A DNA stretch of 64,000 bases from Chitinophaga niabensis. GTDB lineage: Bacteria > Bacteroidota > Bacteroidia > Chitinophagales > Chitinophagaceae. A program made the translations under genes and the position numbers. Each line of letters opens with the position of its first letter. Within the stretch, counting starts at the first letter, position 1. Location: the NCBI RefSeq assembly GCF_039545795.1, contig NZ_CP154260.1:2609001-2673000 (forward strand), written 5' to 3'. Below the pieces are notes generated by a model. That model searched no databases and was not told the origin of the DNA. It worked only from the letters and a program-made list of their open reading frames with translations. Shown here piece by piece: positions 33,991-43,513 of this stretch.

Positions 33991-36308
33991 TCATTCCGCA
34001 AACTCTCTACCGGATTCACCCTGGCAGCCCGCCAGGTTTGTGATATGATGGTGATCAATCCTACCAGCAATAAAATGCCCAGGCTGATCAGCAAACTACC
34101 CATGCCTAAATTAATGCGTATCGCAAAGTTCTGCAGGAACAACCGGCTTACAAAGTAACCAATGGGCAAAGCAATGCAGGCCGCTATCAGTATTAGTTTC
34201 AGGAATCCTTTTGACAACATCACGATAATACTCCGGATGCTGGCTCCCATCACTTTTCTTACCCCTATTTCTTTCCGGCGTACCGCAGTGTTATAGATCA
34301 CTAGCGCCAGTAATCCCATAGCAGCGATAATGATGGTCATAGCCGCCAGGAAACCCAGGAAGGATATATCATTCCAGTTTGATTTCCCTTCATACAACGC
34401 TTCCTCCAGCCAGCTGATCTTTAAAGGCTGCCCCGGATACAATTTATCCCATACTGCGGCAATCTGTTTATTCAGCGCCTCTTTGTTATCTGTATTCACT
34501 TTCAGGTCCAGCGTATTGTAATCAGAAGCGGGAAGGAACGCCAGTGGCGTAACCGGCTTGCCCATATTCTCAAAATGAAAATCCTTTACAATACCCGCTA
34601 CTTCCACCTGCGTGGAATCATTCATCCAGATCTGCTGGCCAGCTTTCACTTTCAGCTTCTCTGCTGCATTTTCATTTAAAATGATCTGCTGCCCGATGAA
34701 ATTCTGACCATCTACAAATTTGAGTTCCATCATAGATAAAAAAGCAGCATCTGCATGATAATAACTCACCTGCACAGGTTCCTGTGCCTTGCTAACGGTA
34801 AGGGGCAAACGCCCGCCCTCATAACGCCCGAAATTGGCAGAAGTGGCGCCTACTTTTTCCACACCACTGATAGCACTTAATTCCTGCGTTAATAACTCCG
34901 GTTTATTTCCCTGTAATTGCACGGCCACTACACGATGCGGATTGAATCCCGTATCCGCTTTCGCCATAAATGCAAACTGCTGATAAAATGCCGAAAGGAA
35001 AATAGTGACCACCAGCGAAATGGCGAATTGAAACACCAGCAGGCTTTTGCGCAGGTTCATCCGCCCGAATACCCTAAAGGCAGGCATACTTTTCAATACC
35101 TGCACAGGATTAAACGCAGAAAGCAGCCAGGCAGGAAGGCTGCCTGCCATCAAACCCGTAAAGACACCAAAACCCAGGAACACCAATATCAAACGCCAGC
35201 TGGCATTCACGGCATGTATATTCTCATACCCACTGTTGAAAAGGTTAAAACGTGCCATCAGCATCAGTAACAGGTATGCAAATCCCAATGCGAAAAGAGA
35301 AATGGCCACCGCTTCAAAGATATACTGGCCGAAGATCTGTTTACGGCTGGCGCCGGAAACCTTGCGGATCCCAATTTCCTTCGCCCTTGTTAAAGAACGG
35401 GCAATAGAGAGGTTCGTATAATTGAAACAGGCAGATACCAGGATAATGAGCATAATACCCAGCGCGCCCATGTGTTTAGCCCAGGTACCACCGTTATGCA
35501 TATTGTTATAAGTCTCTTCCCATGCAGGTGTAATGCTACCCAGCGATTGCAGCTGAAAATGCATACTGCCTTTTGCGTTTTTATCATACAGCGAAGAGGC
35601 AATACGCGCCAGCTCACTTTTCATGGCACTTTTATTTACATGCTCTTTCAGCAGCACATAAGTATATGCTTTCCCCGGGTCCCAGGTTTGAACAGCTTTA
35701 TCAATACTGTTCGCAGAACCATAAGCGTCAAAAGCAATATGCGACTTTTCCGGCGTTGGTTTTAATACACCGGTCACCTGGTAATTGCTGCCATCTTCTA
35801 AGGAAATGATCTTGCCCATAGGATCCACAGAACCAAAGAAACGGGTAGCCGCTTCATCACTTAATACTACACTGTTGGGCAATTGCAGCGCTGTAGTAGT
35901 ATTACCTTTTGCCAGTTCAAATCCGAATACTTTAAAGAAAGATGGTTCTGTAAAGGCACCGTTTAATTGAATGGTTTTAGCACCATCCGTTACCTTGCCA
36001 TTCAGTGCCGGATACAAGCGTACCGCATCTTCTGCCAGGTTGTTATTGCTAAGCAATGTTTCCCGCAGGGGTAGGGGAGAACTCGCCAGCTTCCAGCTAT
36101 TCCCTTCCGGGTTCCGCATCTCTGTTAAAATACGATAGGTACGTTCCGGATGCGGATGAAAATTATCATAGTTCATTTCCTTACTGATGCCGATAATAAC
36201 GTTCATGCATACACTCATGCTCAGCGCAAGGCCGAATATATTAATGAAGGTGAACAGTTTGTGCCGGATGATATTCCGGTAGGCAGTGAGCAAATAGTTA
36301 CGGATCAT
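33987..36308 (-). CDS. FtsX-like ABC transporter permease (no adjacent ATPase)
   Basis: 773 residues from the ATG at 36308 (MIRNYLLTAYRNIIRHK); the frame extends 23 codons upstream without family similarity. Two MacB-type units: TM helix near 20-40, a periplasmic domain, then three helices near 285-420 including AKEIGIRKVSGASRKQIF, and again a periplasmic domain followed by three helices near 650-770 with RRKEIGVRKVMGASIRSI. The protein therefore has both halves of a duplicated MacB/FtsX permease. It is single, without an ATP-binding subunit gene next to it, as is common in Bacteroidota. Substrate unknown. Confidence 0.88.
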   Translation of the reverse strand: MIRNYLLTAYRNIIRHKLFTFINIFGLALSMSVCMNVIIGISKEMNYDNFHPHPERTYRILTEMRNPEGNSWKLASSPLPLRETLLSNNNLAEDAVRLYPALNGKVTDGAKTIQLNGAFTEPSFFKVFGFELAKGNTTTALQLPNSVVLSDEAATRFFGSVDPMGKIISLEDGSNYQVTGVLKPTPEKSHIAFDAYGSANSIDKAVQTWDPGKAYTYVLLKEHVNKSAMKSELARIASSLYDKNAKGSMHFQLQSLGSITPAWEETYNNMHNGGTWAKHMGALGIMLIILVSACFNYTNLSIARSLTRAKEIGIRKVSGASRKQIFGQYIFEAVAISLFALGFAYLLLMLMARFNLFNSGYENIHAVNASWRLILVFLGFGVFTGLMAGSLPAWLLSAFNPVQVLKSMPAFRVFGRMNLRKSLLVFQFAISLVVTIFLSAFYQQFAFMAKADTGFNPHRVVAVQLQGNKPELLTQELSAISGVEKVGATSANFGRYEGGRLPLTVSKAQEPVQVSYYHADAAFLSMMELKFVDGQNFIGQQIILNENAAEKLKVKAGQQIWMNDSTQVEVAGIVKDFHFENMGKPVTPLAFLPASDYNTLDLKVNTDNKEALNKQIAAVWDKLYPGQPLKISWLEEALYEGKSNWNDISFLGFLAAMTIIIAAMGLLALVIYNTAVRRKEIGVRKVMGASIRSIIVMLSKGFLKLILIAACIALPIGYFVSRLFLQNFAIRINLGMGSLLISLGILLLVGLITIISQTWRAARVNPVESLRND

Positions 36309-36451
36309 GAACGTGAAATTACAAAGTGAATGCCAGAGGAGGTAGCCCCATAAAATGAAAGATATATAAATGTGCAATATTTGTCAAGTGTTCGATAATG
36401 ATCATTTGATGTTCGCTGGAGAACAATGAAAAAAATGATTAGTTTAGCTGT

Positions 36452-36781
36452 ATGCGTACGATTTTATTACTGCTCGTCTCCAACGTATTTATGACCTTTG
36501 CCTGGTACGGTCATTTAAAACACACAGGTGTACCACTATGGAAAGTGATACTGATCAGTTGGGGGATTGCCTTTTTCGAATACTGTTTCATGGTGCCGGC
36601 TAACCGTTTAGGTTATATGGAAGGATTTAACGGCTTCCAGTTAAAGATGGTCCAGGAAGTGATCACTCTCACCGTTTTTTGTGTATTTGCCATCTTTTTC
36701 CTGAAAGAGCCCCTGCGCTGGAATTACCTGGTATCCTTTTCCCTTTTATTAGGTGCCGTATACTTTATGTTTAAGAAATAA
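36452..36781 (+). CDS. DUF486 (DMT-like) small membrane protein
   Basis: 109 residues, four hydrophobic segments. TFAWYGHLKH, FFEYCFMVPANRLGY and FSLLLGAVYFMFKK are family signatures of the DUF486 proteins, which resemble a single small-multidrug-resistance unit. No function is established. The next gene starts 4 nt after its stop, so the two are probably co-transcribed. A weak -7 box (TAGTTTAG, 36440-36447) is upstream. Confidence 0.85.
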   Translation: MRTILLLLVSNVFMTFAWYGHLKHTGVPLWKVILISWGIAFFEYCFMVPANRLGYMEGFNGFQLKMVQEVITLTVFCVFAIFFLKEPLRWNYLVSFSLLLGAVYFMFKK

Positions 36782-36785
36782 ACCT

Positions 36786-37865
36786 ATGAAAAAGATCCTT
36801 CTTACCGGGCTTTCATCCCTGTTCACCTTATTATGCCTGGCCCAGGCAACAGATAATCCGCTCAAAGATCCGCAGGACCAATTAGTAGACACACTCGTAA
36901 GAGCTGCCTTTACAAGAGGTGAGGCTGTTGGAATGGTAGTGGGCCTCATAAAGAATGGCCAGGTTTCCATCTACAATTATGGTGAAACGCTAAAGGGCAA
37001 TAACACATTACCTAATGAAAATACCGTGTATGAAATAGGTTCAGTATCTAAAACATTCACCGGTACTTTATTGGCACTTCAGGTAATCCGCGGGAAAATA
37101 AAACTGGACGACCCCATTGGTAAATACCTGCCGGATTCGGTTCCGCAGCCTGTCTTTGATGGCGTGCCGGTTACGATGGTATCCCTGAGCAATCACTCTT
37201 CAGGTTTCCCGCGTTTAGCCACCAATATGTTCAAAGACGCTGTTGACATACGGAACCCTTACGCACAATTTACCAACGATAACCTCTTCCACTTTGTAAA
37301 GAACTTAAAGCTGGAAAGGAAAGTGGGAGATAAGTACGAGTATTCCAACGTGGGTACAGGTTTGCTTGGGGTACTGCTGGCGCGCCATGCAAAAACCACT
37401 TATGCCACTTTACTGGAAAGAGAGATCACGCTGCCACTGCAAATGAAGGATACCAAAGTGCAACTCACGGAATCCATGAAAAGCCGGTTTATCCAGGGCT
37501 ATACTAAAGAGCTGCAACTACAGGGCCCCTGGGATTTTCAGGATATTGCAGGAATGGGCGGTATCCGTTCCACCATGCACGATATGCTCATTTATGCCCG
37601 CGCAAATATGAGCAAACAGCCCACTATACTGGAAAAAGCCATGGTATTGGCACATCAGCAGACTTTCGCCGGCGCAAATATCGTGGGCCTCAACTGGTTG
37701 CTCTTCAGCAAAGATGGTAAGAACTGGGTAACACATACCGGGCAGACTGGTGGATATCATTCCTTTATAGCAGTAGAACGGGAATCAGGCACAGCGATTG
37801 TGGTGCTCTCTAATGTTTCTGCAGAGAACCGTGTAGGCACAGCCCTGATGTTACGGCCATGGTAA
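36786..37865 (+). CDS. exported serine hydrolase, class C beta-lactamase fold
   Basis: 359 residues from the ATG at 36786, where a signal peptide begins (MKKILLTGLSSLFTLLCLAQ). Catalytic motifs: SVSK (Ser86, Lys89), YSN (Tyr186, Asn188), and HTGQTGG in place of KTG near residue 327. This is the general serine beta-lactamase/DD-peptidase/esterase family; the His-Thr-Gly box favours an esterase or D-aminopeptidase-type hydrolase over a true beta-lactamase, but I cannot be sure. The C-terminus (ALMLRPW) ends a little short of the usual final helix, so slight 3' truncation is possible. Confidence 0.85.
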   Translation: MKKILLTGLSSLFTLLCLAQATDNPLKDPQDQLVDTLVRAAFTRGEAVGMVVGLIKNGQVSIYNYGETLKGNNTLPNENTVYEIGSVSKTFTGTLLALQVIRGKIKLDDPIGKYLPDSVPQPVFDGVPVTMVSLSNHSSGFPRLATNMFKDAVDIRNPYAQFTNDNLFHFVKNLKLERKVGDKYEYSNVGTGLLGVLLARHAKTTYATLLEREITLPLQMKDTKVQLTESMKSRFIQGYTKELQLQGPWDFQDIAGMGGIRSTMHDMLIYARANMSKQPTILEKAMVLAHQQTFAGANIVGLNWLLFSKDGKNWVTHTGQTGGYHSFIAVERESGTAIVVLSNVSAENRVGTALMLRPW

Positions 37866-37892
37866 GCACAACAGGCCGCACAAATTAACAGC

Positions 37893-37960
37893 CCGTTAGA
37901 TCCACGGACCTGTGACCTGTAAACACAACCTGTTAAATCCATGGACCTGTAAACACCGCA
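37893..37960 (+). repeat. short imperfect direct repeat between genes
   Basis: GTTAGATCCACGGACCTGT and GTTAAATCCATGGACCTGT, about 39 nt apart, lie in the gap between the serine hydrolase and PIG-L genes. No coding potential; role unknown. Confidence 0.55.
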
Positions 37961-38020
37961 ACAGGCATTACCTCCTCGTTATAAATCCACAAGCGGTACA
38001 CCGTTCACCGGATTTATGAT

Positions 38021-38028
38021 TATTTTTG
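38021..38028 (+). promoter_or_regulatory. -7 promoter box for the PIG-L operon
   Basis: TATTTTTG fits TAnnTTTG, about 30 nt before the ATG at 38058. It overlaps a longer in-frame ATG start (38016), which is why the later start is preferred. Confidence 0.6.
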
Positions 38029-38057
38029 ACAACTTGACAAAATCAGGTAACTATTTC

Positions 38058-40529
38058 ATGTTAAATATCCGCAACTTTATTTGGCTGACATGCATACTGC
38101 TGTCAGGTTCTATCCGCACATTTGCACAGACCGCTCCGGCATGGAATGCCGCCGAGATAAAGCTACAGCTCAGGAAACTCTCTACGCTCGGAAGCGTATT
38201 ATATATTGCCGCACACCCGGATGATGAGAACACCAAACTCCTGGGCTTCCTGTCCAAAGAAAGCCTCTACCGCACAGGCTACCTTTCCCTCACAAGAGGA
38301 GATGGCGGCCAGAACCTGATCGGCAACGAACAGGCTGAACAATTAGGCCTGATCCGCACGCAGGAATTACTCGCAGCCCGCCGCATAGATGGTGCAGAAC
38401 AATTCTTCACCCGTGCCAACGACTTCGGTTTCTCCAAAAACCAGCAGGAAACCTTCACCATCTGGGACCGTAAAAAGATCCTGGGAGATGTAGTTTGGGT
38501 GATCCGCAACTTCCAGCCGGATGTGATCATTTGCCGTTTCCCTGCAGATAGCCGTGCCGGCCATGGTCATCACACTGCATCTGCAGTACTGGCAGCAGAA
38601 GCATTTGAAGCCGCCGCTGATCCAAAACAATACCCTGAGCAATTAACGAAAGTAAAAGTATGGCAGGCTAAACGCCTCTTCTGGAATACCTTCAACTTCG
38701 GCGGTAATAACACCACCTCAGAAGATCAGTTCAAAATGGACCTCGGTGCCTACAACCCCTTACTTGGAAAAGGTTTTGGTGAAATAGCTGCTGAAAGCCG
38801 CTCCCAGCATAAAAGCCAGGGTTTTGGTGTACCTTCTTCAAGAGGTACGTCCATTGAATATTTTGAAACCATCAAAGGAGACAAACCCAAGACCAGCCTG
38901 ATGGAAGGTGTTAAAACAGACTGGCTGCGGTTAAATGAAACCGGCATCCGGGAACTGGTAGCAAACACCACCAAAAGCTATAACCCGGAAGATCCATCTG
39001 CCTCCATCCCGCAACTGATACAGATCCGCAAAAAGATCCAGGCATTACCGGACGGATACTGGAAGACATTAAAATTGAAAGAAACAGATAAACTGATCCT
39101 GGCCTGCGCCGGTTTCTGGGCAGAAGCTTTCAGCACCTCTGCAGAAGTAGTGCCCGGTGAAACAATGGGCAGCAATCTGCAACTGATCAACCGCAGCAAT
39201 GCAGCAGTAACACTGGAAAAGATCAGCATCAACGGAAAGGATACGGTGTTGCAGCAACCACTGGCATTCAACAAGTTCACCACCTTTCAGAAAACATTAA
39301 CGGTACCCGCAGCAACAAATATCTCACAACCTTACTGGTTACAGGAATCTCACCCGATCGGCACTTACATGATCAAAGACCCGATGATGGTAGGGTATCC
39401 TGAAAACATCCCTTCCCTTTGCGCTACCTTCTACTTAAAGATAGAAGGAGAAGTGATTGCTGTAGAAAGACCTTTCATCTATAAATATACAGATCCTGTA
39501 AAAGGAGAGATCTACCGCCCGCTGGTAATTGCACCACCTGTGATCGCATCACTCAGCAACCAGGTGTTTGTGTTCACCAAAGCTGAACCTCAGGCTGTTC
39601 CCGTGAAGATCCATTCCATGAAAAGTAATGTAAGCGGCAATGTAAGTTTACAATTGCCCGCAGGGTTCAAAGCAGATAAAACTTCTATCCCCTATAACCT
39701 TTCCGGGAAAGGAGATGAAACAGAAGTAGTATTCCACGTATCACCTGTAAAAGTGAACGGCCAGAACATAGTAGATACCATGACGGTAGCAGTGTCCACT
39801 AACGGCAAGGAGTACACGTACAGCATGAGCACCATCGAATACGATCATATTCCTTCCATTACCATCTTCCCTGCAGCCAGCGCCAGGCTTGTAACTGTAA
39901 ACCTGAAATACAATGGCCGCAAACTCGGTTATATTCCGGGAGCAGGGGACAAGGTAGCAGAATCATTACGCCAGGTAGGTTATGAAGTAAGCCTGCTCGG
40001 AGAGAAAGAGATCATGCAGGGAAACCTTGCCCAGTTCGATGCCATTATCACCGGCGTACGTGCTTACAATACACAGGACCGCCTCCGTTACTGGCAACCC
40101 CGTTTGCTGGATTACGTAAAGAATGGCGGCACCTTACTGATCCAATACAACGTAAGCGGCAACCTCGCCACAGACCAGCTGGGGCCTTTCCCTTTCAGTT
40201 TATCGCGCGACAGAACAACCAACGAGGCAGCACCTGTAAAGTTCCTGCTGCCGCAGGATAAAGTATTCACCTATCCCAACGAGATCGCACCACGTGATTT
40301 CGATGGATGGGTACAGGAGCGCGGATTGTATTTCCCTGCTAATGTGAACGGTGAATACCTGAAACCATTTGAAATGAATGATCCCGGCGAACGCTCATTG
40401 GATGGATCAACTATTATAGCCAACTACGGTAAAGGCAAATACGTATATACCGGTTTAGCCTTCTTCCGTCAATTGCCTGCCGGCGTTCCCGGTGCATACC
40501 GTTTATTTGTGAACATGATATCGAAATAG
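38058..40529 (+). CDS. exported PIG-L family deacetylase with C-terminal extension
   Basis: 823 residues from ATG 38058, with a signal peptide (MLNIRNFIWLTCILLSGSIR). The PIG-L zinc site begins AAHPDDE (His53, Asp55, Asp56) and continues with RGDGGQN and the distal His motif HGHHTAS. This fold removes N-acetyl groups from sugar derivatives. The deacetylase covers about 40-280; the remaining two thirds are beta-rich, followed by a region (about 640-800) resembling class I amidotransferase-like ThuA domains (DAIITGVRAYNTQDRLRYW). Two tiny membrane proteins and a sodium symporter follow with 2-nt gaps or overlaps, so uptake of the sugar product is a plausible link. Confidence 0.88.
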   Translation: MLNIRNFIWLTCILLSGSIRTFAQTAPAWNAAEIKLQLRKLSTLGSVLYIAAHPDDENTKLLGFLSKESLYRTGYLSLTRGDGGQNLIGNEQAEQLGLIRTQELLAARRIDGAEQFFTRANDFGFSKNQQETFTIWDRKKILGDVVWVIRNFQPDVIICRFPADSRAGHGHHTASAVLAAEAFEAAADPKQYPEQLTKVKVWQAKRLFWNTFNFGGNNTTSEDQFKMDLGAYNPLLGKGFGEIAAESRSQHKSQGFGVPSSRGTSIEYFETIKGDKPKTSLMEGVKTDWLRLNETGIRELVANTTKSYNPEDPSASIPQLIQIRKKIQALPDGYWKTLKLKETDKLILACAGFWAEAFSTSAEVVPGETMGSNLQLINRSNAAVTLEKISINGKDTVLQQPLAFNKFTTFQKTLTVPAATNISQPYWLQESHPIGTYMIKDPMMVGYPENIPSLCATFYLKIEGEVIAVERPFIYKYTDPVKGEIYRPLVIAPPVIASLSNQVFVFTKAEPQAVPVKIHSMKSNVSGNVSLQLPAGFKADKTSIPYNLSGKGDETEVVFHVSPVKVNGQNIVDTMTVAVSTNGKEYTYSMSTIEYDHIPSITIFPAASARLVTVNLKYNGRKLGYIPGAGDKVAESLRQVGYEVSLLGEKEIMQGNLAQFDAIITGVRAYNTQDRLRYWQPRLLDYVKNGGTLLIQYNVSGNLATDQLGPFPFSLSRDRTTNEAAPVKFLLPQDKVFTYPNEIAPRDFDGWVQERGLYFPANVNGEYLKPFEMNDPGERSLDGSTIIANYGKGKYVYTGLAFFRQLPAGVPGAYRLFVNMISK

Positions 40530-40531
40530 TT

Positions 40532-40693
40532 ATGAGTAGCAAACAAGACTTCACCCGCTTCAGACTGTCCGCCCTTTTTTGCATTGGCTTAGGACTGCTG
40601 TTAGGTTTTCTGATGAAACGTGTACACATCGGATTACTGATCGGCCTGGCATTAGGATTGCTTAGCGGTGCTTTTTTATCTAAAAGGAATTAA
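40532..40693 (+). CDS. 53-residue two-helix membrane protein
   Basis: ATG two bases after the PIG-L stop. The protein has a charged start (MSSKQDFTRFRLS) and two hydrophobic helices separated by KRVHI, ending LSKRN. The frame, spacing and hydrophobic pattern support a real gene; a stop 2 nt before the next ATG supports coupling. I do not recognise a family. It could be an accessory subunit or assembly factor of the symporter encoded two genes downstream. Confidence 0.7.
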   Translation: MSSKQDFTRFRLSALFCIGLGLLLGFLMKRVHIGLLIGLALGLLSGAFLSKRN

Positions 40694-40695
40694 TC

Positions 40696-40818
40696 ATGAC
40701 TGAACCAAACGAGAAACCGCCTTTATTTCCGCGCTGGTCCACCTGGTATTTGCTGGTGGCAGTCTGGCTTGTTTCACTGATCATTTTATTCTACGTGTTC
40801 ACCAAAACATATTCATGA
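40696..40818 (+). CDS. 40-residue single-helix membrane protein
   Basis: ATG two bases after the preceding stop; its TGA overlaps the symporter ATG (ATGA). Sequence: a short Pro-rich cytoplasmic-type start (MTEPNEKPPLFPRW), then one hydrophobic helix ending YVFTKTYS. Layout recalls the small partner proteins found with several sodium/solute symporters (DUF485/DUF4212-like or MctP-type small subunits), although I see no sequence match to them. Confidence 0.7.
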   Translation: MTEPNEKPPLFPRWSTWYLLVAVWLVSLIILFYVFTKTYS

Positions 40819-42524
40819 GTTTTCAGGACTGGATCGTACTTATTTTCACGTTATCTGCCATCATTTTATACGGGGTTTGGAAAAGCCGCGGGCAAAAGGA
40901 CCTGGACAGTTATTTCCTGGGGAACCGCACCATGCCCTGGTACATTGTGCTGTTGTCCATTGTTGGTACACAGGCCAGTGCCATCACTTTCCTTTCCGCA
41001 CCCGGGCAGGCTTATGCAGACGGGATGCGCTTCGTGCAATATTACTTTGGCCTGCCATTGGCCATGATCGTGATCTGTATTGTATTCGTACCCATCTTCA
41101 GCAGGCTGAGGGTGATCACGGCGTATGAATTCCTGGAGCAGCGTTTCGACCTGAAAACACGCACACTCACTTCTTTCCTCTTCCTCGTGCAACGCGGGCT
41201 TTCCACTGGCATCAGTATTTATGCACCTTCTATTATTTTATCTTCTTTACTTGGCTGGAATATCTATTATACCAATATTGTAATGGGCGGGCTGGTGATC
41301 ATTTATACCATGTCCGGAGGCACCAAAGCTGTTTCCTACACGCAATCCCTGCAACTGGCCATTATCTTCACCGGCATGTTCCTGGCAGGCTGGATGGTGG
41401 TAAAACTGTTGCCGGAGAACATTGGCTTTTCAGAAGCTCTGCATGTATCAGGTAAAATGGGAAAGCTGAATGTAATTGTAACAGACTTTTCCCTGAAAGA
41501 CCGCTATAATATCTGGAGCGGCGTAATTGGCGGTTTCTTCCTGGCGCTTTCCTATTTTGGAACAGACCAGAGCCAGGTTGGCCGTTACCTCAGCGCTAAA
41601 ACCTTATCTGAAAGCAGGGTGGGCTTGCTGATGAATGGTTTGGTAAAAGTGCCCATGCAATTCCTCATTATGCTCATCGGCGCTCTGGTATTTGTTTTCT
41701 ACCTGTACTTCAGAGCGCCTATCACTTTTAATAAAGGCGAGCTGGACAGAGTGCACAATACAAAATATGCCCCATTGATGGCTGAGCAGGAAGCCCGGTA
41801 CGATTCCCTGTTCACCGTAAAGCAAATACATGTAAAAGCCATGGCGGCAGCCCTGGAAACAGATAATGAGCAGCAGATAAAAGAAGTGCAGATGTTATTG
41901 AAAGACGCAGATACCCTGTCCATGCAAACCAGGGATTCAGCACGGAAGATCATCCATGCCGCTTTACCTGGTGCGGAAGACAATGATACCAATTATATCT
42001 TCCTGCATTTTGTTGTGAACAATCTTCCGAAAGGGCTGGTGGGATTACTGATCGCCATTATCTTCCTGGCTTCCTGGGGCAGTATCGCAGGGGCGCTGAA
42101 TTCACTCGCATCCACTTCCATGGTGGACATCTATCAGCGCCTGATCAATCCAAACTGTTCTGATGCAGAGAACCTGCGTATGTCCAAATTCATTACACTC
42201 GGCTGGGGCATCTTTAGTGTGGCTGTGGCCATGTTTGCCACTAACCTGGGCAGCCTCATTGAGGCCGTGAATATTCTCGGTTCCCTGTTTTACGGCACCA
42301 TATTGGGTATTTTTGTTGTTGCCTTTGGTATGAAAAAGATCAGGGGTACATCGGTTTTCTGGGGAGCATTGATAGCAGAGATAGGTGTGGTAATGGTTTT
42401 TATGCTGGATATTGTATCGTTCCTCTGGCTGAACCTGATAGGATGCGCATTTGTGATGCTCTTTGCCTGGTTATGGCAAGTGCTGACGCCTGAGAAATTG
42501 CAAGCTTCAGACACACCCTCATAA
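40815..42524 (+). CDS. sodium/solute symporter (SSS family)
   Basis: 569 residues, about 13-14 membrane helices. Family signatures include YFLGNRTMPWYIV, ITFLSAPGQAY, AYEFLEQRFDLKTR and LSYFGTDQSQVGRYLS. Between about 300 and 390 is a long hydrophilic insertion predicted to be helical (QEARYDSLFTVKQIHV, then EVQMLLKDADTLSMQ), common in Bacteroidota members of this family. It drives solute uptake with Na+. The 4-nt overlap with a 40-residue membrane protein and closeness to an exported PIG-L deacetylase suggest an amino sugar or related product as solute (inference). Confidence 0.9.
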   Translation: MSFQDWIVLIFTLSAIILYGVWKSRGQKDLDSYFLGNRTMPWYIVLLSIVGTQASAITFLSAPGQAYADGMRFVQYYFGLPLAMIVICIVFVPIFSRLRVITAYEFLEQRFDLKTRTLTSFLFLVQRGLSTGISIYAPSIILSSLLGWNIYYTNIVMGGLVIIYTMSGGTKAVSYTQSLQLAIIFTGMFLAGWMVVKLLPENIGFSEALHVSGKMGKLNVIVTDFSLKDRYNIWSGVIGGFFLALSYFGTDQSQVGRYLSAKTLSESRVGLLMNGLVKVPMQFLIMLIGALVFVFYLYFRAPITFNKGELDRVHNTKYAPLMAEQEARYDSLFTVKQIHVKAMAAALETDNEQQIKEVQMLLKDADTLSMQTRDSARKIIHAALPGAEDNDTNYIFLHFVVNNLPKGLVGLLIAIIFLASWGSIAGALNSLASTSMVDIYQRLINPNCSDAENLRMSKFITLGWGIFSVAVAMFATNLGSLIEAVNILGSLFYGTILGIFVVAFGMKKIRGTSVFWGALIAEIGVVMVFMLDIVSFLWLNLIGCAFVMLFAWLWQVLTPEKLQASDTPS

Positions 42525-42551
42525 AAAAGAGGCTGATCACAGACCAGCCTC
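42523..42551 (-). terminator. terminator downstream of the DUF2911 gene
   Basis: On the minus strand GAGGCTGGTC, a 3-nt loop, then GATCAGCCTC and a T-tract. The plus strand lacks a T-tract, so it acts mainly on the minus-strand gene. Confidence 0.75.
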
Positions 42552-42572
42552 CCCTCTATACAAAAGAAAAAA

Positions 42573-43409
42573 TTACAGATTAGCGATCAGCTTCTCATTC
42601 AACGCAACATAATCATCATTTTTAGCTGCTTTTGCCAGTTCAATTGACTGCTGTGCAGTAGCTTTTGCACCCGCTTTATCACCCAGTCTTGCCTGGATCT
42701 TAGCCTTCAGGTGAAATACCCAGAAAGCTTTAGCATCTTCCTTAGTAGCCTGATCCGCCCAGGCTAATGCCTGTTTCAGGTCTTTACCGGATTCATAGTA
42801 GTACATTGCTGCACTGAAATAAGGTTTCTTCTCAGCATTCTTCATGGCCTGATCGATCTGTGCCATTACTTTGCCATCAATGTCAGCCGTGATCTCGATG
42901 GGCACCATGGTTTTTTCCCAGAGCAGCATCATCGTCATAGTGGTAGGGCGAACATTCTCGAAAGTGATCATGAATGATTCAACAGCAAAAGGCAATTCAC
43001 TTGATTCCGTTTGGAAACGCACTACATCGTCTTCTTTTTTATAACCATCAATGCCCCAGTTCTTCACGCCTTTGTTGAGCACAATTTCCCAGCCGCTCCT
43101 GGAAGGAACAGTGTATAATGCATACTCACCTGCAGGTACAGCCTGGCCGTTCAGTTTAACATCTTCGCCAAAAGTGATCTTGGTTGCGTTGTTGGCACCG
43201 GTACGCCATAATTTGTCGTAAGGCACCAGGTCACCCATTACAGTACGGCCTTTAGCCAGTGGACGGGAATAAGTAACTTCCACAGCAGACAGTGCAAATT
43301 GCTGTTTGATGGTTTGCGTAGGACTGGGCGCCGGCATTTTTATACCCTGCGCCATAGAAGCAGATGCCGTTACCAGGCATACCGCTACAGCAGATAGAAA
43401 TTGTTTCAT
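42573..43409 (-). CDS. exported DUF2911 protein with TPR-like C-terminus
   Basis: 278 residues with a signal peptide (1-20, MAQ). DUF2911 covers about 30-185: VTYSRPLAKGRTVMG, PYDKLWRTGANNATKITF and GEYALYTVP are the family's hallmarks. The last 85 residues form two or three TPR-like helical repeats (AMYYYESGKDLKQALAWADQ). Function unknown; such proteins are common in the Bacteroidota periplasm. Single-gene unit with terminator. Confidence 0.88.
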   Translation of the reverse strand: MKQFLSAVAVCLVTASASMAQGIKMPAPSPTQTIKQQFALSAVEVTYSRPLAKGRTVMGDLVPYDKLWRTGANNATKITFGEDVKLNGQAVPAGEYALYTVPSRSGWEIVLNKGVKNWGIDGYKKEDDVVRFQTESSELPFAVESFMITFENVRPTTMTMMLLWEKTMVPIEITADIDGKVMAQIDQAMKNAEKKPYFSAAMYYYESGKDLKQALAWADQATKEDAKAFWVFHLKAKIQARLGDKAGAKATAQQSIELAKAAKNDDYVALNEKLIANL

Positions 43410-43513
43410 AGTTGTATTATTTGGTGGTAAGAATTCTGCGCGAAAATAGGAAAGAAAACAACACAGCTGTTGTGAAACAAAGCTGAACTGAAGATTTTGG
43501 TACTTTAAATGAA

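Noticed and set aside
36786..37865. Antibiotic-resistance beta-lactamase
   Set aside because: SxxK and YxN are present, but the third box is HTG and the family is dominated by esterases and peptidases; resistance cannot be claimed.
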